A stretch of DNA of 15,000 bases. Origin: Eimeria necatrix (lineage: Eukaryota > Apicomplexa > Conoidasida > Eucoccidiorida > Eimeriidae). The stretch's first letter is position 1. The number at the start of each line of letters is the position of its first letter. This document shows positions 7,341-14,075 of this stretch, piece after piece. Location of the stretch: the NCBI RefSeq assembly GCF_000499385.1, contig NW_013651790.1:221104-236103 (forward strand), written 5' to 3'. Position numbers and translations under genes: made by a program. The notes beneath the pieces were generated by a model. The model did no database searches. It saw nothing but the letters and a program-made list of their open reading frames with translations, and had not been told where the DNA came from.

Positions 7341-9052
7341 CTTTAGTGCGTCTCTAGTTCCATTGCTGCGCCCGTCTGCGTCTGCGTCTGGCCCAAGTGG
7401 AGCAAGGAGGACAGCAGGAGCTAAAGTGCTGCCGCTGCTGCTGCTGCTGTTGCTGCTGCTGTTGCTGCTGCTGTTGCTGCTGTCTCAGACTTCGCAGACC
7501 TCATTCAGCCCAGAGCAAAGCGCAGAGCCAAAGAAGACTCATTATTCCCTCGTGAGTTGCTGCGCCTGCATTTCTGCAGAGTCCCCTGTCTTTGTTTTAA
7601 ATGTTTATGGCCAGACTTTTGTTTATTTGTTTCCATTTATTCAATTTATTTCTCCTTTTTTCTTTGAATTTCGTGCCAAAGGACTGGCTGGAGGGGCCCC
7701 GGGGGGGCGCTCATGCTGCTGCTGCGCTGTGCTGTTTTGCTGCTGCAGCGGGCGGGCGCTCCCGCCGCCGCAGCAGCCGCCAGGGCCCTCTCCAGCCAGA
7801 GGGCCCCCTGGGGGCCCCCCAGGGGGGCCCCCCGGAGCCCCTTGGGGGCCCCCAGGGGGACTTGGAGGACGACGAAGAGGGTTTTGTTTCCCCTTTCTTC
7901 CAAATGACCGAAGAGACCCCTGAGGGGCCCCTTGCCCCCGCTGAGGGGCCCCTTGGCCCCGCTGAGGGGCCCCAAGATGCTGAAGAGGGAGATGGGGGGC
8001 CCCCAGGGTACTCGGGTCCGGAGAACCCCCTGCTTAGCTCTCTGCGGGCCCGGCGGCAGCGCCTGGCCCGCAGGGCCCGGAGGGCCCCTGGAAAGCAGCG
8101 GGGGCCCCAGGGGGCCCCCGCTGCCTCTTCGACCCTCCCTAGGGGGCCCCAGGGGGCCCCTCAGGGCCCCTCAGGGCAGCAAGGCGGGGAGCCAGCCCCC
8201 AGGCCCCCTCAGCAGCCAGCCCTGGACCTGGACCTTCCTCCTGGGGGGCCCGTGGAGGCCAGGGGGCCCCCTGAGGGCACAACTGCTGGGTCTCAAGAGC
8301 AGCAGCCCACGGCTCCAGGGCCCCCAGAGGATCTCCTGCTGGGCCCCACAGACAGCCCTGCCTGGCCCAGGACACGGGCAGGGGCCCCCTTCAGGGAGGG
8401 GGGGCCCCTCTTCAGGGAGTGGGGGGCCCCCTTTAAGGAGGAGAAGGCCCCCTTTAGGGGGAAGGGGGCCCCCTTTAGGGAGGAGGGGGCCCCCTTTAGG
8501 GAGGAGGAAGCCGCCTTCGGGGAGGTGGGGGCCCCCCCGGTGTCTGCAGTACAGGAAAAAGGGGGTTCACCCTCTATGCGGAGCGCACTCTCGCGCGCCC
8601 GCCGAAAAGCAGCAGCAGCAACTGCTGCTGCTGCTGCTGCAGCGGGGGGCCCGCGGCGCCGGGGGCCCCCGGGGGGCCCCCCACGGCCGGGCAAGCAGCT
8701 AATTGGCCGCCCGGCTGAAAAAGCTGCAGGCCGTGGCTCTGGCCTGCAGCTCCCAAGTCGGGGCCCCCTGAGAGAGCCAGATGCTACTCAGGAAGCAAAA
8801 GCTGGAGCAGCAGCAGCAGTGCTGCACCCTCGGAGCAGCAGGGGCCCCAGGAAGTCTGATATACTTTTGCTGCCACCCGAGAGCAGGGCTGGGGGGCCCC
8901 TCTCCGAGGAGGGGGGCCCCCGGCCTGTGCGCTCTCTTGCTGCGCTGCGCAAGCTGCTGCAGAAGCAGCAGCAAGCCAGCAGCGGGAAGGAGCTGCTGCT
9001 GCGCAGCACAAAGGCCAAAGGCAGCAGGGGCCCCTCCGAGAAAAAAAAGTAG
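1515..9052 (+). CDS. S1 RNA-binding domain protein, nine exons
   Basis: Exons: 1515-2009, 3143-3217, 3470-4084, 4302-4394, 4670-4884, 5235-5681, 5964-7009, 7489-7551, 7749-9052 (TAG stop). All introns are GT-AG, the joined phases agree, and the product is about 1450 residues. The first ATG follows an in-frame TGA at 1503-1505. Residues 20-38 form a hydrophobic leader (GLSLVCLFAAVAAAASLCL). One S1 fold spans about 178-378, with a Gly-Ala-Pro insert at about 233-335. A second spans about 396-505 (EGTVL, FGLFLDIG, then VLEIDASRSRIQL across an intron). Downstream come a Lys/Arg/Gln-rich coiled coil (about 500-660), Ala-rich linkers, an acidic/charged segment (about 800-1015) and a Gly/Pro/Arg-rich tail. 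S1 folds bind single-stranded RNA in ribosomal and RNA-decay proteins. With the leader, an apicoplast RNA or translation role is possible but inferred. The splice donors of introns 5 (GTGCTC) and 6 (GTCCCC) are weak. No closer family is recognised. Confidence 0.78.
1572..1630 (+). other. Hydrophobic leader, signal-peptide-like
   Basis: This encodes residues 20-38 of the S1-domain protein, an uninterrupted Leu/Ala/Val/Cys stretch after a short basic N-terminus (Lys, His, two Arg). It is followed by a Gly/Pro-rich stretch with scattered Lys and Arg and few acidic residues up to about residue 85. In apicomplexans a signal peptide followed by a basic transit region marks nuclear-encoded apicoplast proteins. 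The position 20 residues in is usual for such leaders, but a plain secretory or membrane-anchor role fits too. Confidence 0.5.
2155..2443 (+). repeat. Long polypyrimidine tract in intron 1
   Basis: About 290 bases of nearly pure T and C on the plus strand, with repeated TTTTTGTCTTT and TCTTTTCTTT units. It is far longer than a polypyrimidine tract needed for splicing and lies 700 bases before the inferred acceptor. A homopurine-homopyrimidine tract of this length could form triplex DNA. Confidence 0.85.
2490..2870 (+). repeat. CTG-cluster minisatellite in intron 1
   Basis: About fifteen blocks of two to eight CTG units are separated by short pyrimidine spacers of the kind 'cctacctc' or 'cctgtct'. 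This gives a degenerate period of roughly 25-35 bases. One strand reads as Leu/Cys/Pro in any frame. It is probably an expanded trinucleotide tract that has diverged. Confidence 0.75.
3470..4084 (+). other. First S1 fold, interrupted by a Gly-Ala-Pro insert (exon 3)
   Basis: With exon 2, exon 3 encodes a recognisable S1 start (SVLGRVISIMPYGCRVDVG, then GFLHVRDM) and an S1 end (GDVLRVGDALCVHIKSIDRE and GRRMRLTT). Between them about 100 residues of GAP, EGAP and AGAP repeat, encoded by 3598-3903, occupy the loop after beta-strand 3. This is the position where S1 domains tolerate insertions. The flanking S1 residues are intact (Gly, aromatic, VDVG, GFLHV), so the fold is probably kept with the repeat looped out. 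Confidence 0.75.
3598..3903 (+). repeat. Coding GGGGCCCC array, Gly-Ala-Pro repeat
   Basis: Units of GGGGCCCC plus CAGAA, CAGCA or CAGCG spacers recur with periods of 9, 12 and 15 bases, always multiples of three, so the Gly-Ala-Pro frame is preserved across about 300 bases. The central part has a 21-base higher-order repeat reading GAPETPA or GAPEAPA. Keeping the frame fits selection on a translated insert. Confidence 0.85.
4218..4245 (+). repeat. Interstitial telomere-like repeat inside intron 3
   Basis: Four perfect AAACCCT heptamers lie within intron 3 (4085-4301) of the S1-domain gene, 56 bases before the inferred acceptor. This is the plant and apicomplexan telomere unit (TTTAGGG on the other strand). 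Such internal copies are an established trait of Eimeria genomes. Confidence 0.95.
4302..4884 (+). other. Second S1 fold spread over exons 4, 5 and the start of 6
   Basis: Exon 4 (4302-4394) gives the first three strands: VGQEVEGTVL, then EFGLFLDIG and AFLHA. After a 275-base intron with CTG and GGGGCCCC repeats, exon 5 (4670-4884) gives NEVGRGNSCDDVQELFRRF and, after a basic Gly/Arg stretch, VLEIDASRSR. Splicing to 5235 completes the last strand as RIQLTT. The V-x-x-ID-x-x-R-x-RI-x-L ending is a classic S1 terminus, and the intron 5 junction reconstitutes it exactly, which supports the splice choice. The start of exon 5 is less certain. Confidence 0.7.
4521..4610 (+). repeat. 30-bp tandem repeat in intron 4
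   Basis: Two identical 30-base units (4531-4560 and 4561-4590) and a third partial unit are each built of three 10-base blocks: CCCCAGGGGG, CCCCAGAAGG and CCCCGGAGGT. The block length of ten bases is close to one helical turn. It lies in an intron, so there is no reading-frame constraint. Confidence 0.85.
5189..5221 (+). repeat. CTG tract abutting the 3' splice site of intron 5
   Basis: About ten CTG units end 13 bases before the acceptor GCGCAG at 5229-5234. No conventional T-rich polypyrimidine tract precedes this acceptor, so the CTG tract occupies the place of one. Confidence 0.75.
5682..5963 (+). other. Intron 6, rich in CTG clusters
   Basis: The donor CCCAG|GTCCCC and acceptor TTCTCAG|GTTCC both fall in phase 2. 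They join an Arg/Lys-rich coiled coil (ERRARKRHPR) to FQRRSADDLSLQEARQLL. The interior is almost entirely CTG clusters and stays open in one frame to a TAG at 5929-5931, so retention would add a Leu/Ala/Cys tail and then stop. GTCCCC is a poor donor, and a different boundary is possible. Confidence 0.55.
7010..7488 (+). other. Intron 7 with CTG and CAG tracts
   Basis: The donor ACAG|GTGGGG and acceptor TCTCAG|ACTTC are both phase 1 and produce LTDVTDFADLIQPRAKRR across the junction. The intron holds a (CTG)n tract at 7104-7158, a (CAG)n tract at 7298-7338 and a CTG/TTG tract at 7431-7481 ending seven bases before the acceptor AG. Reading through exon 7 meets a TAG at 7264-7266. Confidence 0.65.
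7489..7551 (+). other. Short exon 8, basic linker
   Basis: A 63-base exon encoding DFADLIQPRAKRRAKEDSLFP, followed by a strong donor GTGAGT. The basic cluster RAKRRAK could be a nucleic-acid contact or a localisation signal. Its phases (1 in, 1 out) match both neighbours, which is the main support for this small exon. Confidence 0.65.
8378..8524 (+). repeat. Seven-copy heptapeptide repeat in exon 9 (GAPFREE type)
   Basis: Seven tandem 21-base units encode variants of x-G-A-P-F-R-E: AGAPFRE, GGPLFRE, WGAPFKE, EKAPFRG, KGAPFRE, EGAPFRE, EEAAFGE. The phase is exact and the DNA has diverged between copies, mostly at the charged positions. It lies in the Gly/Pro/Arg-rich C-terminal tail of the S1-domain protein. 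No known family is recognised. Confidence 0.85.
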
Positions 9053-10351
9053 CGAAGCAGCCCCCCGTGGCTCCATTTTTGTAAACATTTGATGTCAAAT
9101 TGTCTCTATTAATGTTATTTTGTGCATTTTTAAAATAGTTTTTGTAAAAGTCTACACGTAGCAAAGGGGGCCCCCCAGGGCTTCACAGGGGCCCCGTGCT
9201 GACTGCAGCAAAACTTGACAAGAAGGGCGTGCTGCGGTTGGCTTTGAGCAGCAGCAGCAGCTCCTGTTTCGAGTGTGCCGGAGCAGCAGCAGTTTGCGTT
9301 GCTGCTGCTGCTGCAGCAGCAGATGCTTCTGCAGCAACGCCCTTAAGACACAAAGGCGAGGCTAAGAGCTTGTTGTCTTTAACTCAGAAACTTGGCGCTG
9401 CTGAGGGGCCAGAAAGGCAAGGTGCATGGCCCCGTGAAGGCCACAAACCCTAAACCCTAGCCCCTAAACCCTAGCTTCTAAACCCTAAGCCCAAACTTCT
9501 AAACCCTAGGCCTCCAAAGCCCAGCATAGGCTGGTCTTGCCTAAGTAAACGTTTCTCTCCTTAAAGCCTCTTAGGCAGCTCACAGCGGGGCCCCGCAAAA
9601 GGGGCCCCAGTGGATTTTTTCTATCGTTTTTATGGGTAGTTCAGACAAGCAGTTTCTGCAGCGATTGCCGCCAAGTGTAGGCCCTTTTGACTCCGGTGGA
9701 GCTGCAGCGCAGCACTGAGTGCCAACAATTAGGGCTGGGGCGCTGCAGTGCGGGTTGGGGGCCCCTTAGGGTCCCGCCGCCTGGGCTGGGGGCCCCCGGG
9801 GGGCCCCCAGACCCCATGCCTTACACATGAAATGAGTGTGTGAATGGGATTTACGCTATTAAGCTCCCAGCTCTACCCTCGCAATGTTGTAAAGGAGTCT
9901 GTAGGAACTGCTCTTTATTCTTTTTCTTTACCTCTGAAACAAATTAAGCCTCACTAGCCTTGCAAACGGCCTTTAAGTTCGCCAGACAAATGACATATAA
10001 GCTACTACCGAAGTGTTAAGAGGAAGCAGCTGCCACAACGCTGGTCCCCATCAGTTTCCCCCATGGGGCCAAAAGGAAGAAATTGAAAGCTTTATTTTTA
10101 GCTAATTAAATTGAACAATTTAAATTGCATAATTTCCTTCAAAGTTAACTGCAAGGGGAGCTGCCGAAGAGGGCGGCGGTGGCTGCGCTGCCTGTGCCAT
10201 GGTCATTTTCTTCGCCTTTTTCTCCCCTTTACCTTTGCCGGGATCTAAGAACTCGAAAATTGCATTAAATGGCATTCAATTAGTTCCATTTGCTGACATT
10301 TTGGAGAAAATGACGCATTCAAATGACCCAAGAGTGAAGGGTAATGCTGGC
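9053..10351. other. 3' flank and spacer between the S1 gene and the tRNA
   Basis: Just after the TAG the sequence becomes AT-rich (9075-9150), which may hold the 3' UTR and polyadenylation region; no unambiguous AATAAA is present. Then come CAG clusters (9246-9335), a telomere-like repeat cluster (9445-9507), small GGGGCCCC blocks (9585-9610, 9758-9810) and an AT-rich stretch (10080-10140). The open frames here have no domain or exon-like signals. Confidence 0.6.
9445..9507 (+). repeat. Degenerate telomere-like repeat cluster
   Basis: Five AAACCCT units, two in direct tandem and the others separated by 'agccccct'-like or 'agcttct' spacers, lie on the plus strand. The spacers themselves look like decayed units. 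It is the least perfect of the telomere-like clusters here, consistent with an older insertion. Confidence 0.85.
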
Positions 10352-10438
10352 GCATCGATGAGCTGGTCTGGTGACTGGGCGCGGCTTCAAACCGCGTGGC
10401 GCCTCGCGGCGCAGGGGTTCGATTCCTCCTTCGGTGCG
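10352..10438 (+). tRNA. tRNA-Sec (selenocysteine, anticodon TCA)
   Basis: An 87-nt gene with every hallmark of eukaryotic tRNA-Sec. The acceptor stem has nine positions (GCATCGATG with CTTCGGTGC), including a U-U mismatch at the place where the human tRNA has one. The D stem is six base pairs (CTGGTC with GACTGG) around the four-base loop TGGT. The anticodon arm is CGCGG-CTTCAAA-CCGCG. A long variable arm has stem GCGCC with GGCGC. The T arm is a four-pair stem with loop TTCGATT, and the discriminator base is G. CCA is not encoded. It would carry selenocysteine to in-frame UGA codons with SECIS elements, after Ser charging and conversion by PSTK and SepSecS. It sits alone in an AT-rich island. 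Confidence 0.95.
10416..10426 (+). promoter_or_regulatory. Internal B box of the tRNA-Sec gene
   Basis: GGTTCGATTCC matches the RNA polymerase III B-box consensus GGTTCGANTCC exactly. I see no clear TATA box about 25-30 bases upstream of 10352, the element used by animal tRNA-Sec genes, so the internal box may be the main promoter here. The A box is not obvious, as is usual for tRNA-Sec. Confidence 0.7.
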
Positions 10439-10490
10439 GTTGAACATTAAATTCCAAAACAAAAAGAGACAAACAAATGAACGATTAACA

Positions 10491-10494
10491 TTTT
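10491..10494 (+). terminator. Candidate RNA polymerase III terminator
   Basis: This is the first run of four T on the plus strand downstream of the tRNA-Sec gene, 53 bases after its 3' end. That is a rather long trailer. Four T are enough for termination in many eukaryotes. Confidence 0.4.
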
Positions 10495-10597
10495 CTAAGA
10501 TACTGGAAGAGTAAAATTTATAAATATTCATATCTGCAATGCTCCATTTAGAACGCTGCTGCTACACTCGAGCGGTTACTACAAAGGATGTACCATT

Positions 10598-10684
10598 ATA
10601 ATAAAGCAGAACACTGTTTTATACATATATATATATATAATAAAGCAGAACACTGTTATATACATATATATATATATATATATG
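10598..10684 (+). repeat. Duplicated 39-bp unit with TA microsatellite
   Basis: The segment ATAATAAAGCAGAACACTG followed by a TA-rich run occurs twice, starting at 10598 and 10637. The second TA run is longer. It looks like a slippage duplication in the AT-rich island. Confidence 0.85.
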
Positions 10685-11257
10685 TGGAGGAGGTACAATT
10701 TAATAGAGTAGAAAGCACCTGAATAAATCAAATACACTCTCAAAATGCAGAATGCTTCGCTAAAAAAGTATATACAAGCATAGAATGAGCTAGCGCAGCA
10801 ATTTAAGAAAGTCCTGTGGGGAGTTAAGAGCTGGCGGCCCTGGCCCAGCTTTTGGGTCTTGTCCAGCTTTTCGAGGCTTTTTGCTGTTTAAGGACTTCAA
10901 TTCTATGCAGCAAATCCTGCTTCTGCAAAAAAGGTAATGCAATATATCAATATAATACATTAAGGAGAGAAATTAAAGCTCAGGTAGAACCCGAAAGAGA
11001 CAAAGAAGAAAAAACAATGGACCAGAGACAGGCTCTGGGTCTATGCCCTGTACAGCTTCCTGGGGGCCCCTGGGGGCCCTCCTAAGGGCCCCGGGGGCCC
11101 TTCGTTAGGGACCTTGGGGGCCCCCTTAAGGGCCCGTGGGGGCCCTCAGGAGGGCACCCAGGGGCTCCCGTGGAGCCGCAGCCTCAGCTGCTGCCTCTAT
11201 AAAGGCTGAGCGCTATAGCAGGGGCCCCCACGGCTCCTGCACGTGCAAGACGTGGGC

Positions 11258-11292
11258 AAACCCTAAACCCTAAACCCTAAACCCTAAACCCT
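11258..11292 (+). repeat. Interstitial telomere-like repeat, five units
   Basis: Five perfect tandem AAACCCT heptamers, the longest such run in the window, lie in the spacer between the convergent genes at a return from AT-rich to repeat-rich sequence. As with the other clusters, the C-rich strand is the plus strand. Confidence 0.95.
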
Positions 11293-12194
11293 CGCTCCAC
11301 ACACTGAGTACTTGACAGGGAGCTCCACTGGTTGCGGGAGTCGCTTATCATTGCATGCAAAACGAGTGGGTACTGCTTTGCTGGCTTTGGCGAGTGCCCC
11401 GGAAGCAGCGGGGGCCCCTCAGGCAAGATGGGGGCCCCTGCGACAAAAAGGGGGCCCCTGAGACAACACGGGGGCCCCCGGGGCAGGAGGGGCCCCCGCA
11501 CAAGAGGGGCCCCCCAATGCGGGAGGGTACGCAGAGGATCTTGTCTTTTGTGTCTTTTCTTTTTCTCTTTTGGGTCTCTGAAGAGACTTTTGTCTCGGCG
11601 GAGCAGCAGCAGCAGCAGCTGCTGCTGCCGGTTAGGCGAAGGGGGGGCCCTGCAGACGCAGCAGCAACAGAGGCTCACAGACGCTCGCTGGGGAGTTTTA
11701 GCTGGCAAGCAGCAGCAGCAGCAGCTGCTGCTGCTGCTGCTGCTCTCAGCCGCAGGGTGCATGCAGAAAGTCCCAAGGCACCCGAAAGCCGCACGCTAGA
11801 GCACTAGGCACAGCAGCAAATCGCTGCAACACTGCTGCAGCAGTGGAGGCTGCAGCACTGCAGCACTGCTGCAGCAGCGAAGACTGCAGCAGCAAGCAGC
11901 AGGAATTGCCAAACGCACGTCGGAGGCCTCAGGCCGCAAATGGAACTCTTCGTAAGTCCGCGCGCAAATCAAGTAATGCACTATCAAGGGCGACGCGCTC
12001 CCTGGCAAGCAGCAGCAGCAGCAGCAGCAGCAGGCATACTTCCAGCAGCAGCAGCAGCAGTCCGTGCAGCAGCAGCAGTCCGTGCAGCAGCAGCAGCAGC
12101 AGTAGCTGCAACACAGGAAGCGTTTACCCGCAGCCCAAAAGCACGGGAAACTCCCCCAACCTCGAGCTACCCTCGTTTGCACGCCCAGGGGTGA

Positions 12195-12248
<54 letters not shown>

Positions 12249-12283
12249 TGGGCGGCAGTTGTCTTTGCGCCTACCGACAGACA
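11293..12283. other. Repeat-dominated spacer downstream of the SNF2-like gene
   Basis: GGGGCCCC blocks with ACAA or GAC spacers (11405-11515), CAG/CTG inverted tracts (11600-11630, 11708-11741), mixed CTGCAG clusters (11820-11900) and CAG tracts (12010-12100, 12200-12247). Open frames on both strands are homopolymer readings. The 3' UTR of the minus-strand gene should occupy the right part. I see no independent gene. Confidence 0.55.
11708..11741. repeat. 34-bp perfect CAG/CTG palindrome
   Basis: A run of AGC units turns directly into its reverse complement, giving two 17-base arms with no loop spacer. It can extrude as a hairpin on either strand. A shorter copy of the same arrangement lies at about 11602-11628. 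Confidence 0.85.
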
Positions 12284-12907
12284 TCAGCCTCTGCTCCACA
12301 GCGCTTGTGAAGGCTGCGCATCCCTGGGGAACCTCTGGAGCAACAAGTGAGTCCCCCGAAGTTCCAGCCTGCTCGCTGCTGCTGCTGCTGCGACTGCTGT
12401 TGCTGCTGCTGCTGCTGCTGCTGCTGAGTGCAGGGGCCAGCCACACCACCTGGCGAAGGCCAGCAAACATGTGGGGCGGCAGCAGCAGCAGCAGCTCCAG
12501 GTCCTCGACCAACAGCACCTGGGGAGACGCAGCGCACAGCGATTAGGCGGCCTTGGCCACCAGCAGCGGGAGCTGCTGCTGCAGCAAGGAGCTGCAGCAG
12601 AAGCAGCAGCTGCAGCGAAGCCGGAAAGCAGCAGCAACAAAGGGCAGCAAGGAGCAGCAGCAAAGGCCACAAACCTGAACCTGAGAAAGACAAGCCCTCT
12701 TAAAGTCCCGCAGCTTCTGAGTTGCTGCCAGCGCGCTGTCACCTTTGTCTATGACCAGCGGCCGCGGCAGCAGCACATCCCGCAGCAGCAGCCCCATGCT
12801 GCTGCGGGGCCCCACAGTGAGGGGCAGAGGGTTTAGCAGCAGCACTTTGGCCCGCAGCGCCTCTTCTCGAGACACGCCGTCCGCCGGCGGCTCGGGGGGC
12901 TTCTGGC

Positions 12908-12950
<43 letters not shown>

Positions 12951-13745
12951 CGTCCGCAAGTCCTCCAGGTGCCGGCACAGCCATCTGCGCCATACACAGC
13001 CAGCAAAGCGCAGCAGCAATGCAGCAGCTGCTCCTGCAGCGGCGGAAAAGCAAAACAGACCAAACCAAGTCGCAGCTTGAGCTGCTGCTGCTGCAGCAAA
13101 TCAGCAGCAGCAGCAGCAAGAGCGCGCACGCGCAGCCGCCGCTGCAGGAGCGCGTTTGTGCGCCCGCAGAGCAGCAGAGGGAGCCTCACGTGAGCTTGCT
13201 GCTGCAGCGGACCATGTGCTGCTGCAGCAGCTGCTGCTGCAGCAGCCCCAGCTGCAGCGCTACATGCGCAGCTTCCCACTGCCTCCACCTGCACACCCGC
13301 CGCCGCAGCGCCTCTTTTCGCTGCTTGCTGCTGAGGCTGCGGCCGATGGGCACTGCGACGGCCAGGGCCTCCAGCAGCCGCTGCAGCAGCGCAGCAGCAC
13401 AGCAGCGCAGCAGCGCGGTGCAGCAGCGGCAGCAGCGCAGCCAGAGGCGCAGCAGAAGCAGCAAACAGCACGCAGCAGCGGCCCATTGGCTATAGAAGAG
13501 ACAAGAGAAACTGCTGCGCCCAGCCCAGAGCCTCCAAGTTGCTGAGCTGCTGCGAACTGTCACTTTGCTGCAGCTGGGTGCAGCCAGCAGCAGCTGCTGC
13601 TGCAGCAGCAGCAGCGTTTGCCCCGGCAGCAGCCCAGCAGAACAAACAGCGAGCAGCTTACCCCTACTCTAGGTCAGGAGCAGCGGCAGCAGTAGCAGCG
13701 CCAACAAATGCAAAGGTGAAGCAGCATTCTAGCAGCAGCAGCACT

Positions 13746-13779
<34 letters not shown>

Positions 13780-13862
13780 CCAGAAAGGACCCACCTCGAG
13801 CAGTTCAGGTGTCACCAGAGGCATGTCTCCCTCTTCTGGGTCAGCAACATCATCTATGCTGC

Positions 13863-13916
<54 letters not shown>

Positions 13917-14037
13917 TGCTGCTGCTGCTGATGCAGGGAGCCACCAGCGCAGGGTGCAGGCAAACGAGCCTCATGGCTTCTACAGTTTTGGCAGTGATGG
14001 TTTCGACGTCCCCGCCGGCCCCAGCGAGGAAGTCGGA

Positions 14038-14075
<38 letters not shown>

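Larger units (their letters stand above)
10439..11257. other. AT-rich island and spacer after the tRNA
   Basis: From about 10440 to 11020 the sequence is clearly AT-richer and almost free of CAG and GGGGCCCC repeats. It carries a TA microsatellite with a duplicated 39-base unit (10598-10684). GGGGCCCC blocks return at 11060-11160. No coding region is supported; the only open frame of note (10852-11085) shows no domain. Confidence 0.6.

Noticed and set aside
10199..10450. An 83-residue plus-strand open frame overlapping the tRNA
   Set aside because: It runs through the whole tRNA-Sec gene in the coding sense. The tRNA structure explains the sequence, and the translated product has no domain.
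4218..11292. A true chromosome end
   Set aside because: The telomere-like runs are at most five units long, flanked on both sides by gene or spacer sequence, and one lies in an intron.
12284..12286. TGA at the end of the SNF2-like gene as a selenocysteine codon, given the nearby tRNA-Sec
   Set aside because: There is no conserved continuation: only seven codons follow before an in-frame stop or homopolymer sequence, and no SECIS-like stem was recognised downstream. An ordinary stop is simpler.
12833..13495. Long Ser/Arg/Gln or Ala-rich open frames on both strands in the SNF2-like gene
   Set aside because: Most of their length is homopolymer readings of CAG/CTG. Only short segments have mixed, domain-like composition, and those fit the minus-strand exon set.
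1031..13800. CAG/CTG arrays as CRISPR-like or mobile-element repeats
   Set aside because: There are no unique spacers of uniform length, no terminal inverted repeats, no target-site duplications and no transposase. They are microsatellites.
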